Assembly: GCF_038069765.1 (NCBI RefSeq)
Contig: NZ_JBBPFS010000001.1
Span: 372,001-436,000, forward strand
Origin: Arthrobacter_B sp038069765
Lineage (GTDB): Bacteria; Actinomycetota; Actinomycetes; Actinomycetales; Micrococcaceae
Length of the DNA: 64,000 bases
Direction of reading: 5' to 3'
The notes beneath the pieces are model-generated. The model was not told the DNA's origin and made no database searches. It saw nothing but the letters and a program-made list of their open reading frames with translations. Positions 25,437-34,057 of this stretch are shown one piece after another. The translations under genes were made by a program, and so were the position numbers. The first letter of the stretch is position 1. Every line of letters begins with the position of its first letter.

Positions 25437-26573
25437 ATGCTCGATACCGCCGCACCCTTGTGGGAGAGCCTGGCCGAAACCGTACGCTCCGGGTGGTGTC
25501 CCGGGCTGGTGGCCGGAGTACGGATCAACGGTGAAACTCACATCTTCGCCGCCGGATCGCTGGGCTTTTCCCGGCCGGAGCCGATGGCCGAGGACACTCC
25601 GTTCCGCATTTCCTCGCTGAGCAAGATTCTCGGCGGCGCCCTGGCGCTGAGCCTGGTGGCCGACGGCACGCTGGGACTGGATGACGACGTCGCCCGCTGG
25701 CTCCCGGCGCTGGCCAACCCGCGGGTCCTGGTCACACCCGACGCTCCGCTGTCAATGACCGTTCCGGCGCGCGGACCGATCACGGTCCGGCAGCTGCTGA
25801 CCTTCACCGCAGGGCTCGGCATCGACTTTTCGGCTTCCCCTTACGCCGCAGCTACCCGGGATCTGTTGTGGGGGCCCAACCCGCCGGCAATGACGCCGGA
25901 GGAATACCTGACCCGCGTGGGCGAACTGCCGCTGGCACATCAGCCGGGGGCTCGCTGGATGTACCACGCGTGCGCCGACGTGCTCTCGGTGCTCCTGCCG
26001 GCCGTGACCGTGACCCCGCTGGGCCGGCTGGTTGAGGAGCGGATCAGCAAGCCGTTCCGGCTGGCCGCCACCGGGTTCCCCACAGGCTCCGAGGACTTCC
26101 CGGTGGTTTATGCGGCCGACGGCGACGGCCGGCTCCGCGAGGCGGTCGAGTACCGCGACGCGATGGCCGGCCCGCCGCAGTTTCCGTCCCTGGCCGGCGG
26201 ACTGGTCTCCACCGTCCCCGACTACCTCACCTTCCTGTCCGCGCTGGTCAGGGACACCGTGCTGCCGCCGGGGCTGCGGCGGCAGATGACGGAGGACCAG
26301 CTGACGTCCCCGCAGCGGGTGGGGATGGCCGAGCTGGCCGGGCCGGACGAATCGTGGGGGTTCATGACGGCCGTGCAGGTGGGTGCGGGGCATCCCTGGT
26401 CTTCACCGGGGATGTGGGGCTGGTCCGGCGGCTCCGGCACCAGTGCCGCCGTGTATCCGGACGGGGACATCGGCGTCGTTTTCACGCAGCGCTTTATCAG
26501 CGGGCCGCAGGATAACTTCGACTTCTTCTGGAAACCCTTCGGGGAACTGCGGAAAACGGTCTACTCGTCGTAG
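25437..26573 (+). CDS. Serine beta-lactamase/esterase-family hydrolase
   Basis: 378 residues. The class C beta-lactamase/PBP4* fold has its nucleophile motif SLSK at about residues 60-63. A YHA triad (in MYHACADVL) replaces the usual YxN, and GGSGTS near the C-terminus stands in for the KTG motif. There is no signal peptide, so the enzyme is probably cytoplasmic and more likely an esterase or peptidase than a beta-lactamase. GGAG lies 2 nt before the ATG, which is short but the only candidate. It may be cotranscribed with the next gene (38 nt gap). Confidence 0.83.
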   Translation: MLDTAAPLWESLAETVRSGWCPGLVAGVRINGETHIFAAGSLGFSRPEPMAEDTPFRISSLSKILGGALALSLVADGTLGLDDDVARWLPALANPRVLVTPDAPLSMTVPARGPITVRQLLTFTAGLGIDFSASPYAAATRDLLWGPNPPAMTPEEYLTRVGELPLAHQPGARWMYHACADVLSVLLPAVTVTPLGRLVEERISKPFRLAATGFPTGSEDFPVVYAADGDGRLREAVEYRDAMAGPPQFPSLAGGLVSTVPDYLTFLSALVRDTVLPPGLRRQMTEDQLTSPQRVGMAELAGPDESWGFMTAVQVGAGHPWSSPGMWGWSGGSGTSAAVYPDGDIGVVFTQRFISGPQDNFDFFWKPFGELRKTVYSS

Positions 26574-26611
26574 ATCAGGGCCGTCACAAAGTGCGTGTGT
26601 GAGAATGACGC

Positions 26612-27811
26612 ATGACCACTCGGCAGGCACGGGCAGCGCACCGGTGGGCTGTCGGTTTAGCTGCGGCATCCCTGACGGCATTCATTGCAAGCGCGGCAAT
26701 TCTCTTATCTGATGGGGAGCTGTTTCCCGGCGCGGATCTCCTCCGGTTCCTGTTGGGCACCTTCTTCGGACCGCTGGCCTTCGCCCTCTCGGTGACTGTG
26801 CTCCTGCGGAAATCAGGACGGCTATCCGCTTCGGGAGCGCTGCGATCCGCGGCGGCCGCCGTTCCCGCGTGCGGGCTGGCGGCTGTGGCGGTTGCCAGCC
26901 TGGCTGTCGGTGTTGAGGAGGTTGACGCCGGTGCCGGGCTCGGCTGGTTTGGCTCAGCAACGCTCCTTTTCTTCATTGCGGCGTGGGTTTTCGGCACGCT
27001 TTCCCTCATGGCACCGCTCAGATCGGTCACTGCCGGCGGTCTTCCGGGCACTGTCGCACTGGCAGCATTCTCCGCCCTGGTCCTCGGGGGCCTGCTCCTG
27101 CTCGCGCAGTTGTTCGGCACGCTTGCGGCGGCCGTGCTCCTCCTCGTGGCCCTGCACCCGGGCGCCAGGGCTCACCGGGGTGCTCAGGGAACTCCCGGGG
27201 CGCCTGCGAACCCCTGGGCAGCCGGGGCGCGGCCTGCCGTCGGGCCGGCGTCGGAGGAGCCCCGGGGAAGGGGTGCAGCCGCGGCTGCCTGCCTGGTGAG
27301 CGCGGTGCTAGGGATCGGGTGTGCCGTCTTCGCTCTCAGCGGCAGCAGCTGGACATCCCTCGCCGCAGACGCCACCCGTGCCATGAACCTTGGCCTGGCT
27401 GCCGGAGTACTGGCGGCGATTCCGGCGGTTATAGCTGCCGGGGTGGTTCTCGTTCCGCGGCTGGGCGCCGTCATGTCCTGGGCTGCAGCGCTGTTGTGCG
27501 CGGGCCTGCTGCTGGAGGCGGCGGCGCAGCTGACGGGTTCCGGTGATCCCGCCCAGTGGCCGCTGACGCTGGCGGCGGCGCTGTCCGCGGGCTTCGCGCT
27601 TTCGCTGTCCTGCGGACGGCTTATCCCGGACGGTCGGTTTCTGCGTACCGGCACTACCGTTCTGCTGGGCTTTGCGGGGGTAATCCCGGGTCTGGTCCTC
27701 GTGACGGCAGCCGGGTTCATAACCCCGCTGGCGGCAGCAGTGCTTTTTGTTCTCCTGCTGCGCGGCCGCGGGAAGACCGGGGGCGGGAAGCCCGCGCTGC
27801 AGCCGGCCTAG
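26612..27811 (+). CDS. Polytopic membrane protein of unknown function
   Basis: 399 residues with about ten hydrophobic helices in two groups, separated by a Pro/Gly/Ala-rich linker around residues 185-225 (GAQGTPGAPANPWAAG). No family is recognised. The stop codon overlaps that of the convergent response regulator by 2 nt. Position next to the two-component system is the only functional hint, but it is on the other strand. Confidence 0.75.
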   Translation: MTTRQARAAHRWAVGLAAASLTAFIASAAILLSDGELFPGADLLRFLLGTFFGPLAFALSVTVLLRKSGRLSASGALRSAAAAVPACGLAAVAVASLAVGVEEVDAGAGLGWFGSATLLFFIAAWVFGTLSLMAPLRSVTAGGLPGTVALAAFSALVLGGLLLLAQLFGTLAAAVLLLVALHPGARAHRGAQGTPGAPANPWAAGARPAVGPASEEPRGRGAAAAACLVSAVLGIGCAVFALSGSSWTSLAADATRAMNLGLAAGVLAAIPAVIAAGVVLVPRLGAVMSWAAALLCAGLLLEAAAQLTGSGDPAQWPLTLAAALSAGFALSLSCGRLIPDGRFLRTGTTVLLGFAGVIPGLVLVTAAGFITPLAAAVLFVLLLRGRGKTGGGKPALQPA

Positions 27812-28464
27812 GCGGACTGCAGGTACGCCAGTACAGCGAGCACCCGGCGGTGGTCCACCGCGCTCTGCTGCAGGCCCAGCTTGGCGAAGATGGACGTGAT
27901 GTTCTTCTCCACGGCCCCGGCGGACAGGAACAACGTGCCGCCGATCGCGGCATTCGCCCGCCCCTGCGCCATCAGCTCCAGCACCTCGCGCTCCCGCGGT
28001 GTCAGGGCGTCCAGCACGTTTCGGCGGCGTGAGGCACCCATCAGCTGCCGCACCACCTCCGGATCCAGTACGGTCTCCCCGCGGGCCAGCCGTTCCAGGG
28101 CGCCGAGGAAATCGCCGACGTCGGCCACCCGGTCCTTCAACAGGTAGCCAACACCGGCCGGATTGCCGGCCAGCAGCTCCGCGGCATACCGCGTCTCCAC
28201 GTACTGCGAGAGCACCAGAACCCTGATTCGCGGATGGGAGCGGCGCAGCGTGAGCGCCGCCTGGACTCCCTCGTTGGTGAAAGTGGGCGGCATCCGGTTG
28301 TCCAGGATGACGACGTCGGGCCCGCTGCCGTCAGCCGCGTCCACCGCGGCCAGGAGATCCGCGGCGTTGTCGACGGCGACGGCCACCTCGTGCCCGCGGC
28401 TGGTCAGCAGTTCCGTGAGGCCCGCCCGCAGCAGAGCAGAGTCTTCGGCCAGTGCGAGCCTCAC
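27808..28464 (-). CDS. LuxR/NarL-type response regulator
   Basis: 218 residues from GTG. The receiver domain has the acidic pair AEDS and phosphoacceptor Asp55 in VILDNRMPP. The switch Lys is in GYLLKDRV. The output domain has LTPREREVLELMAQG and AIGGTLFLSAGAVEKNITSI. No ribosome site is obvious. It follows the sensor kinase gene with a 46-nt gap on the same strand, so it is the cognate partner. Target genes are unknown. Confidence 0.92.
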   Translation of the reverse strand: MRLALAEDSALLRAGLTELLTSRGHEVAVAVDNAADLLAAVDAADGSGPDVVILDNRMPPTFTNEGVQAALTLRRSHPRIRVLVLSQYVETRYAAELLAGNPAGVGYLLKDRVADVGDFLGALERLARGETVLDPEVVRQLMGASRRRNVLDALTPREREVLELMAQGRANAAIGGTLFLSAGAVEKNITSIFAKLGLQQSAVDHRRVLAVLAYLQSA

Positions 28465-28510
28465 GCGGTAATGGGGGCAGAGCGGGCTGCAGCACAGCGG
28501 AGAAGGGCAA

Positions 28511-29836
28511 TCATGCCTTTGAGGATAGCGGAAGCGCCACGCTGATCCGGGTGGGCCCGCCTGCGGGGGAGTCGATGACGAGACGGCCGTCCACCGAACC
28601 GACACGCTCCTGCAGTCCGGCCAGGCCGGTGCGGGTGCCCGCTGCCGTCCGGCGGCTGACGGCGGCGCCGCCGTTTCCGTTGTCGGACACACTCAGCAGC
28701 AGGCCGTCGTCGTTGTGTCCGGTCACTGTGATTTCGATGTGGGTGCCGCCGGAATGCTTGACGGCATTGGTGAGCAGCTCGCTGGCGCTGAAGTAGGCAA
28801 TGGACTCAACGGAAGGTGAGGGACGCCGGGCCAGCGAATAATCCAGGGTTACGGGCAGGGCGGCGCCCGCCGCAAGGGTTGCCAGTGCGGTGTCGAGCCC
28901 GTCCTCCAAGGCGGCCGGACGGATGCTGCGGGTTAGGCCGCGCAGGTCCGTCAGGGCATCTTTGGCGGTGCCGTTGGCGCTGTCGAGCAGGGACAGGATT
29001 TCGGGGCTGGCCTGTTCGCCGGAGAGGCGCTCGCGGACATCGCCCACCTTCATGGCGATGGCCACCAGCTGCGCCTGGGTTCCGTCATGCAGGTCCCGTT
29101 CGATGCGCCGCAGGCGGGCGTCGGCGTCGTCCACCGAAGCGCTGCGGGAGTGCTCCAGTTCGCGCACCCGCAGGCTGGACGCAGTCGGTGTGAGGAGGGC
29201 AGCCGCGAGGAGCGCCTGCACGCGGGCGGTGCCGTTGTTAATCCACGGCCAGATGAGCAGCAAAAGCAGGCCGGCCCCGGCGAAGATCCACTGCCACCCG
29301 GGAGTGTCCGCATAAACGTCAGGGAAGACCTGGGTTCCCCGGTGCCAGCTGCCGTCGGACGCCTGCTGCTCGGGCAGGTAGCGGTACCAGACGGCGTGGG
29401 TCAGTCCGCCCAGGGCTGTGGCCAGCCAGGTGATGCTGAGCACGGCGAATGTCACCGACGTGATGAAGGACAGGACCATGTGGGCCAGCGCCGTCCAGCC
29501 GGCGGCGTCGGTCAGGCCGCTGCGAAGGAAGCCGACAAATCCCGGACGCGGGGAAAACGGCAGCGGTGCCGGCAGACCGGTGCCCAGCAGGTTCCGGACC
29601 AACCCCCGGTTGAGCATCCCCCAGCCGCGGGCTCCAACAATCATCGCTGCCGGAATCACCAACCCGGCCCACGTCACCAGCAGCCCGGCGCCCAGGGAAA
29701 CCGTAGTCAGCGCATAGGCCAGAGCCAGCGGTGCGAGGAGGAATGAGAGCCAGTGGTAGCCGAAGGCCCGCCAGGTTCTGCCCTGGAGCAGGGCCGGACT
29801 TCGGGATGGGCGGATGGGGGAAGCGGATTGCGTCAT
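28511..29836 (-). CDS. NarL-type sensor histidine kinase
   Basis: 441 residues. Two clusters of TM helices (about residues 25-65 and 115-215) flank a short region. The HisKA_3 box has phosphoacceptor His250 in RRIERDLHDGTQAQL, and the ATPase has SELLTNAVKHSGG and SVSDNGNGG. The signal is unknown. No SD sequence is seen upstream of the ATG, so the message may be leaderless. The kinase and LuxR-type regulator form one operon. Confidence 0.92.
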   Translation of the reverse strand: MTQSASPIRPSRSPALLQGRTWRAFGYHWLSFLLAPLALAYALTTVSLGAGLLVTWAGLVIPAAMIVGARGWGMLNRGLVRNLLGTGLPAPLPFSPRPGFVGFLRSGLTDAAGWTALAHMVLSFITSVTFAVLSITWLATALGGLTHAVWYRYLPEQQASDGSWHRGTQVFPDVYADTPGWQWIFAGAGLLLLLIWPWINNGTARVQALLAAALLTPTASSLRVRELEHSRSASVDDADARLRRIERDLHDGTQAQLVAIAMKVGDVRERLSGEQASPEILSLLDSANGTAKDALTDLRGLTRSIRPAALEDGLDTALATLAAGAALPVTLDYSLARRPSPSVESIAYFSASELLTNAVKHSGGTHIEITVTGHNDDGLLLSVSDNGNGGAAVSRRTAAGTRTGLAGLQERVGSVDGRLVIDSPAGGPTRISVALPLSSKA

Positions 29837-29927
29837 GGTCTAAGTCTGCTGTTGCCGGGCCCGGCGCAACACCGGGCAGGCCGCCGGGCCGCGGTGGGGA
29901 TAACCCCCGTGAGGCACGGCCGCTGGC

Positions 29928-30680
29928 TCAAAAGTTATAGACCTTCCCGGCGCTGATGCCGCCGTCCACAACAAATTCTGCACCGGTGGAGAAACTGGAC
30001 TCGTCGCTGGCCAGGAAGAGGACGAGGTTTGTGACCTCTTCCGGTGCCGCCGGCCGGGTGAGGGTGCTCTCGGTGAAGTCGATCGGTTTCTGCTCGCCCA
30101 GTACGGCGGTCATGGGGGTCTGGATGGAGCCGGGGTGCACCGAGTTGACCCGGACATGGGAGGGGGCCAGTTCCAGCGCCGCGGATTTCGTCAGCCCGCG
30201 GAGACCGAACTTCGAAGCGGTGTAGCCGTGCATGCCGGAAACGCCTTCCAGCCCGGCGGTGGAGGAGATGTTGATGACCGACGCCGGGGCGGAGGCCTTC
30301 AGCGCCTCAACGGCTGCACTCATCCCCAGGAACGGTCCGGTCAGGTTAATGTCGAGCACACGCTGCCAGCGTTCCACCGGGTATTGGCCGATGGGCCCGC
30401 CGTCCAGGATGCCGGCATTGTTGACCAGTACGTTCAGCGAGCCGAAGCTCTCCAGGGTGGCTGCCACTGCGGCGGTCCAGTCCTCGGCGCTGGTGACGTT
30501 CAGGTGCACGTAGCGGGCAGCGTCACCGAGTTCTGCGGCGAGGGCGGAACCGGCGTCGTCATTGATGTCGGCGATCATGACCCTGGCGCCTTCGCGCACG
30601 AAAGCCCGTGCGTGGGAGGCGCCCATGCCGCTGGCGGCTCCGGTGATGAGGGCTACTTTGTCCTTGAGGCGTTCGCTCAC
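29928..30680 (-). CDS. Short-chain dehydrogenase, hydroxysteroid-dehydrogenase-like
   Basis: 250 residues from GTG 30680, which has AGAAGG about 9 nt upstream; an ATG three codons earlier abuts that sequence and is unlikely. Motifs are TGAASGMG, NNAG, catalytic Ser in INISSTAG and YTASK. The C-terminal FVVDGGISAG is typical of classical SDRs. Overall it resembles 3-alpha/20-beta-hydroxysteroid dehydrogenases. Substrate unknown; there is no linked pathway gene. Confidence 0.9.
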   Translation of the reverse strand: MSERLKDKVALITGAASGMGASHARAFVREGARVMIADINDDAGSALAAELGDAARYVHLNVTSAEDWTAAVAATLESFGSLNVLVNNAGILDGGPIGQYPVERWQRVLDINLTGPFLGMSAAVEALKASAPASVINISSTAGLEGVSGMHGYTASKFGLRGLTKSAALELAPSHVRVNSVHPGSIQTPMTAVLGEQKPIDFTESTLTRPAAPEEVTNLVLFLASDESSFSTGAEFVVDGGISAGKVYNF

Positions 30681-30804
30681 GCTGTGCATCCTTCTGGTTG
30701 GAGTTCCGGCGCACCGGGCGGCGGGCAGGTCTCGGGATGTGCGGCCGGACGGATCGTGCCGGACGAGCAATACGCTACCTGACGCCGGTGCCCGCCTGCG
30801 CCGG

Positions 30805-31344
30805 TCACCCTTCCTCGGGAGCCTTGTGCAGGTCACGCACGAGGTACAGCCAGGGAAAGGCACGGCAGCCCACCTGCCAGCCGTCCGTCTCGTAGTGGTG
30901 GGTGGGCCGGGCCCACAGTACCCGGCGGTGTTCCCACTGGGTGTCTGTCCGCAACATCCGGTGCCTCAGCACGTCCACGCCGATGGTTCGCCAGCCCAGC
31001 CTCCCGGCGAGCTCCAGCTCGGTCATTTCGTCGAAGGCGGTGACCGGGCCCAGCCAGCGTTCCCGGCTGTCCGCTGCCGCCTCATCCTGCCGGCCCCCGA
31101 AGCGCTGCTGCACTGCCTGCCGGGTCATGCCGAGCTCACGGCCGAGTGCGGCCCAGCTGACGCCCGCGCTGCGCGCTGCCGCCACCGTACGGCGCTGCAG
31201 CTGCTGGCTGGCCTGCTCGGCGGCGCCGGCCCTGCGGACGAGGGCAAGGTGGTCCGCCTCCGTGAGGCTGCCGGCGTCGTCGTGACTGCCGAGGATTAAC
31301 GCACCGATCTGTTCCTGCAGGTCCCCGCCGGACCGATCCGTCAT
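30805..31344 (-). CDS. HTH-containing protein of unknown family, probable regulator
   Basis: 179 residues. The middle has a helix-turn-helix-like stretch (VSWAALGRELGMTRQAVQQRF, about residues 62-82), with GVSWAALG marking the first helix. N-terminal helices are rich in Ala/Gln/Arg. The C-terminal 80 residues contain WRTIGVDVLRHRMLRTDTQW and end in a Trp/Tyr-rich segment. The start ATG overlaps the stop of the small membrane protein as ATGA, so the two are coupled. It is the best candidate to bind the paired GTCAA-N7-TTGAC sites upstream; that is inference. Confidence 0.78.
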   Translation of the reverse strand: MTDRSGGDLQEQIGALILGSHDDAGSLTEADHLALVRRAGAAEQASQQLQRRTVAAARSAGVSWAALGRELGMTRQAVQQRFGGRQDEAAADSRERWLGPVTAFDEMTELELAGRLGWRTIGVDVLRHRMLRTDTQWEHRRVLWARPTHHYETDGWQVGCRAFPWLYLVRDLHKAPEEG

Positions 31345-31613
31345 GACCGGCCCTCACGCTTGCGGCTGGGCAGCCAGTCGTTCCGGTCGCGGCTGGGCAG
31401 CCACTCGGTGCCGTCCGTACGGTCCTTACCCCGTTCCCACCAGATATAGCGGCCAAAGACATACGCGGCAAGGATCATCAGCATGACGGCGGCGCACGAG
31501 CACATGCCGCCGAAGAATCCGCTGAGGTCCAGCAGCAGATAGAGGCTGCCCAGTCCCAGGCCGAGGGCGAGCAGGAGGAGCGCCATCCACAAATAGGTGC
31601 GTCTGATATTCAT
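31341..31613 (-). CDS. Small membrane protein with WLPSR repeats
   Basis: 90 residues: two TM helices (about 8-30 and 38-58) and a basic cytoplasmic tail with WLPSR at 71-75 and again at 80-84. There is no SD before the ATG. A strong promoter ends 6 nt upstream, so the transcript probably starts at the ATG and is leaderless. It is coupled to the downstream HTH gene by a 4-nt overlap. Function unknown. Confidence 0.75.
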   Translation of the reverse strand: MNIRRTYLWMALLLLALGLGLGSLYLLLDLSGFFGGMCSCAAVMLMILAAYVFGRYIWWERGKDRTDGTEWLPSRDRNDWLPSRKREGRS

Positions 31614-31615
31614 GT

Positions 31616-31662
31616 GTCAATTAGAGCTTGACATGCGTGAAGCGTCAAGACTTCATTGACGC
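31616..31662 (-). promoter_or_regulatory. Leaderless promoter covered by two identical-type operators
   Basis: On the minus strand, TTGACG (31643-31648), a 17-nt spacer and TCTAAT (31620-31625) make a near-consensus vegetative promoter, 6 nt from the ATG at 31613. Two inverted repeats GTCAA-N7-TTGAC lie at 31616-31632 and 31644-31660, 28 bp apart centre to centre. One covers the -10 and the other the -35. The outer one extends to GCGTCAA / TTGACGC. Confidence 0.8.
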
Positions 31663-31705
31663 TTTCCTTGGCGGGTCCATGTGCGGAGTTCGGAGCGGCG
31701 TAGAA

Positions 31706-32665
31706 CTACCCGGCCGCAGACCCCACATTCCGCCGCAGCTCCGCACACAGTTCAGCCAGTGCCTGCGGGGCGCTGCGGCAGAGGCGGGGGAAAGCGAGGT
31801 AGCCGTGCGGCATGCCCACATAGGTGGTGACCCGGACCGGCACTCCGGCTTTGCGCAGGGCGTCGGCATACCGCAGTCCGTCGTCGCGCAGGGGATCGTG
31901 CTCGGCCACCTGGATGAGCGCCGGGGGCAGCCCGGTGTGGTCCAGAGCCAGCAGGGGAGAGGCGTACGGATTGGCATAGTCCTCCGGTCCCGGGAGGTAG
32001 AGGCTGCGGTAGCGGAGCATGTTCCGTTTGGTGAGAAGGGGTGCGTTAGCATTCTCCTCAATGGAGGGGCTGCGCATTGTCAGGTCTGTGGCCGGGTAGA
32101 CCAGCCCCTGGAAGGCGATGGCGGGGCCGGACCGGTCCCGGGACATCAGCGTCAGCACCGCAGCCAGGTTGCCGCCGGCACTGTCGCCCGCCACCGCCAG
32201 CCGGCCGGCGTCGGCGTCCCATTGGCCGGCGCGCTCCGCGACGTCGCACAGGGCGGCATAACAGTCTTCGGCCGCGGCGGGCCAGCGGTGTGTCGGTGCC
32301 AGCCGGTAGGCCAGGGAAACGACGACGGCGTCCGCGTCCCGGGCAATGGTGCTGGCGATGCCGTCATAAATGTCCAGGTTTCCGAGGCTCCAGCCGCCGC
32401 CGTGGATCAGCACCACCAAGGGGAGCGGGCCCGCGGCGTCCCGGGGCCGGTAGATCCGGATGGGAATGCGCCCCTCGGCCCCGGCCGCGGTGTCATTCCT
32501 GACGTCCACTCCCGGGGCAAGGCCGCCCAGCACCCAGTCGACCACCGGATTGTGCCGGATGGTGCGCCGCTGGTCGGCGAGGATCTGGGCATCGGTCTTG
32601 CGGGAGACCGAGAACAAGCCCATCACTTTGCCGAGCAGCCGGACGCGTAAATCCATCTGTGCCAT
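31706..32665 (-). CDS. Alpha/beta hydrolase, hormone-sensitive-lipase-like esterase
   Basis: 319 residues. The oxyanion-hole motif is HGGGWSLG, the nucleophile elbow GDSAGGN, the acid is in EHDPLRDDG and the His in PHGYLAF. All four landmarks of HSL-group carboxylesterases are present. The ATG at 32665 has GGAAGG about 10 nt upstream. No signal peptide, so cytoplasmic. It follows the DUF2891 gene on the same strand with a 35-nt gap, likely one operon. Substrate unknown. Confidence 0.9.
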   Translation of the reverse strand: MAQMDLRVRLLGKVMGLFSVSRKTDAQILADQRRTIRHNPVVDWVLGGLAPGVDVRNDTAAGAEGRIPIRIYRPRDAAGPLPLVVLIHGGGWSLGNLDIYDGIASTIARDADAVVVSLAYRLAPTHRWPAAAEDCYAALCDVAERAGQWDADAGRLAVAGDSAGGNLAAVLTLMSRDRSGPAIAFQGLVYPATDLTMRSPSIEENANAPLLTKRNMLRYRSLYLPGPEDYANPYASPLLALDHTGLPPALIQVAEHDPLRDDGLRYADALRKAGVPVRVTTYVGMPHGYLAFPRLCRSAPQALAELCAELRRNVGSAAG

Positions 32666-32700
32666 TTTTGGATGCCTTCCTGGTTCTTCGGAATTCTGGT

Positions 32701-33843
32701 TTAGCGTGCGTCCCGGAGCTGCCGGACGGCCCCGGCCGCAGAGGCATCCCGGCTTTCCAGCATGTCCCTGCCCGTGAGTGCATCCCACGCGAAACTTGCC
32801 AGCCAGTGCGAGGACATGAACTCGTCGGTGACCACCGCCTCCAATCCGGCATCCAGCAGAGGATCCAGGGCTGTGGCCAGGGCCTCGGCGCTCGCAGTGC
32901 GGGTGCCGCCGGCACGATCGAGGACCCGGAGAATCCGCGCCGCCTGGCCGGCACGGGAAAGGTTGAGCCCGTGTAGGTGGACCATGTGCCCGTCGGTCTC
33001 GTCGGCGACGGCGACCGGCCGCAGGATCCGCGAGTCGGGTGTCAGGTTGGGCAGGAATCCCTCAAACCACGAAACAAAGACCGCCGGATCCAGGACGCGG
33101 GCCATCAGGTCCGCCTCGCTGAGGCCAGCGGAGAGGAAATCCTGGCCGCTCAGTTCCCAGTCCGCAGCCCAGCCGGTGTCGCGGCCAAACCAGCGCCGGG
33201 CCGCCGCAGCGCACGCTCCGGCCGCATCGGCCCGGCCGAGGGACTGCAGCGAGGTGTACAGCATGCCCGCGCCAAAGGCCGAATTGGTGTGGATTCCGTG
33301 CCGCACCGGGTATTCCGCCCGCTCCGTCCAGGCCGTGACCAGCTGCGCCACCACGTCCGCGAGCGGATCCAGCGCTGCGCCCCAGCGTTGGATCTGCGGA
33401 TCGGAGGAAGCGGCGGCGGCGTCCGCGAGGCGGACCAGCCAGGCCCACCCGTAGGGCCGTTCCCAGCCGGGGTGCGCCAGCAGATAGGCGCCCTCAACCG
33501 CCAGGTTCTCCGCGGTCAGGGTGGCCTCGAGCTCCGCGCGCAATGCGGCGTCGCGTCCGGCGTCGAGCCCGTGCTCCAGCAGGCTCACGCCGAGCCAGTG
33601 CATGTGGACACAGGAGTGCCAGTCAAAGGAGGTGTGGAAACTCGGGTGCAGCTCCCGCGGACTTGGCCGGTCCGCCTCCGAAGATTCCACATGGTGGGAG
33701 GCGTACGGGTAGGGGCGGCGCAAATTGTCGAGGACGACGTCGGCATACGCGGCAGCGAGCTCTTCCCGGCGTGCGCCGGCGGTCCCGGCGCCCGGATGCA
33801 CGGTGGATCCGGACGGGAAGGATTCGGTCACGGTGATCTCCAT
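32701..33843 (-). CDS. DUF2891 family protein
   Basis: 380 residues. Family landmarks are HPSFHTSFDWHSCVHMHWL (about residues 67-85) and RHGIHTNSAFG in the middle, with several conserved His and Trp suggesting an alpha-toroid enzyme. Members have no established biochemical role to my knowledge. The ATG at 33843 is chosen; an in-frame ATG at 33906 would add 21 basic residues and cannot be excluded. First gene of a probable operon with the esterase. Confidence 0.83.
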   Translation of the reverse strand: MEITVTESFPSGSTVHPGAGTAGARREELAAAYADVVLDNLRRPYPYASHHVESSEADRPSPRELHPSFHTSFDWHSCVHMHWLGVSLLEHGLDAGRDAALRAELEATLTAENLAVEGAYLLAHPGWERPYGWAWLVRLADAAAASSDPQIQRWGAALDPLADVVAQLVTAWTERAEYPVRHGIHTNSAFGAGMLYTSLQSLGRADAAGACAAAARRWFGRDTGWAADWELSGQDFLSAGLSEADLMARVLDPAVFVSWFEGFLPNLTPDSRILRPVAVADETDGHMVHLHGLNLSRAGQAARILRVLDRAGGTRTASAEALATALDPLLDAGLEAVVTDEFMSSHWLASFAWDALTGRDMLESRDASAAGAVRQLRDAR

Positions 33844-34057
33844 TCCCCGGCTTCCCGGGACAGGTGCCGGCAGGACCTGCCGGCAGCGCTTCTTTTGACG
33901 AATCATCTCACCCGGCGGCTAATTCGCCCGTGGTAGGGGCCGATCCGGGCCGCAGCCTCCCGCCGGCCGCAGCCCCGCTTGTACTGTCGAAGGAATTCCT
34001 GCGGCCCTGCCGGCTGCCGCAGCCGGCGCATGAGGCCCGGTCCCGAAAGGAAAACCC

